NCBI RefSeq assembly: GCF_011752995.1
Contig: NZ_VWWL01000003.1
Coordinates: 62,001-126,000 of the forward strand
Direction: 5' to 3'
DNA: 64,000 nucleotides
Source of the DNA: Burkholderia sp. Ax-1724
GTDB lineage: Bacteria; Pseudomonadota; Gammaproteobacteria; Burkholderiales; Burkholderiaceae
A program made the translations under genes and the position numbers. The number at the start of each line of letters is the position of its first letter. Positions within the stretch are counted from its first letter, which is position 1. This document shows positions 63,628 through 64,000 of the stretch, piece by piece. Below the pieces are notes generated by a model. The model worked only from the letters and a program-made list of their open reading frames with translations. It was not told where the DNA came from and did not search any database.

Positions 63628-64000
63628 TCAGACAGGGTTTCCCCTGGCGTCGGCCGCAAGCGGCGTTAGCGGACAATCCCGGGCGTCGTCGAGCGCGGAC
63701 GGCAGCACATGGTCGCGGAACCGGTCGCGCAGCTTGAGCTTCTGCAGCTTGCCGGTCGCCGTGTGCGGCAGTTCGTCGACGAACACGACGTCGTCGGGAA
63801 TCCACCACTTCGCGACCTTGCCGTCATAGAACGCGAGCAGTTCCTCGCGCGTGGGCTCGTGCCCCGCGCGCTTGACAACAACGAGCAGCGGCCGCTCGGT
63901 CCACTTCGGATGCGCGCACGCGATGCAGGCCGCTTCGGCCACGCCCGGATGCGCGATCGCGACGTTCTCGACGTCGATCGAGCTGATCCATTCGCCGCCC
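63628..64000 (-). CDS. Acyl-CoA synthetase (AMP-binding), C-terminal part, 5' end outside window
   Basis: The visible 123 residues read [19 protein letters not shown] from the edge, then [57 protein letters not shown] and LKLRDRF. This is the C-terminal domain of class I adenylate-forming enzymes, with the catalytic Lys in TGKLQK. The family makes acyl-CoA from fatty acid, ATP and CoA and would feed the FadB-like and thiolase enzymes read in the same direction. The start and AMP-binding core lie beyond the right edge. Confidence 0.93.
   Translation of the reverse strand, partial: GGEWISSIDVENVAIAHPGVAEAACIACAHPKWTERPLLVVVKRAGHEPTREELLAFYDGKVAKWWIPDDVVFVDELPHTATGKLQKLKLRDRFRDHVLPSALDDARDCPLTPLAADARGNPV

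Overview
The window is GC-rich, densely coding DNA from a betaproteobacterium of the Burkholderia/Paraburkholderia group. Family-level evidence for this is the FabV enoyl reductase, a fused assimilatory nitrate reductase/CysJ-like flavoprotein, the mltG-tmk-holB block with ygfZ divergent from it, and the acyl-CoA ligase/FadB/thiolase/thioesterase cluster at the right end. No rRNA, complete tRNA or CRISPR array is visible.

Layout. Positions 1-12 kb mix housekeeping genes (PBP1A-type penicillin-binding protein, fabV, a GST) with accessory DNA: a chromosomal KfrA-like regulator with a near-perfect 34-bp palindrome upstream, a probable IS21-family remnant, and three unrelated uncharacterised genes. 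Each of those three has an exact TTCG-N16-TTCG element upstream on its own strand. This is the hrpII-box layout recognised by HrpB-type activators of type III secretion. One gene encodes a Ser-rich protein with a transglutaminase-like Cys...His-x-Trp pattern and runs off the left edge. One encodes an 86-residue Pro/Gln-rich protein. One encodes a 753-residue protein with a disordered Ser/Arg/Thr-rich N-terminus and hydrophobic segments. I infer a dispersed HrpB-type regulon with candidate effectors.

12-17 kb holds a large autotransporter and an ArsR/AHSA1-domain pair with its own operator. 17-26 kb is the nitrate-assimilation operon nirB-nirD-nasA(fused)-narK, read leftwards from a textbook sigma-54 promoter. 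26-34 kb has a MOSC protein, a GlcG-like protein with malate synthase G, and an AraC regulator followed by a cyclase-family protein and an FAD oxidase. 33.8-39 kb is a compact five-gene chemosensory-like operon: a CheA-like kinase without a CheW-like domain, an MCP-like coiled coil without a sensor, two CheX-type proteins and CheY. No CheW, CheR or CheB is present.

39-46 kb carries a PsiF-repeat protein, a SYLF lipoprotein, a GT4 glycosyltransferase, trehalose-6-phosphate synthase, and an MscS-family gene split by one in-frame TAA. 46-54 kb has an orphan Rap1a/Tai-type immunity protein, an ankyrin protein, TatD and the GNAT-holB-tmk-mltG group. Between mltG and ygfZ lies an AT-richer cassette of a DUF2778 (Tlde1-like) peptidoglycan-enzyme toxin followed by two tiny membrane ORFs that are plausible immunity proteins. 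54-64 kb is lipid and redox metabolism, interrupted by an orphan CdiI-like immunity gene.

The most promising material is the set of three hrpII-box genes, the DUF2778 cassette and the stripped-down chemosensory operon.
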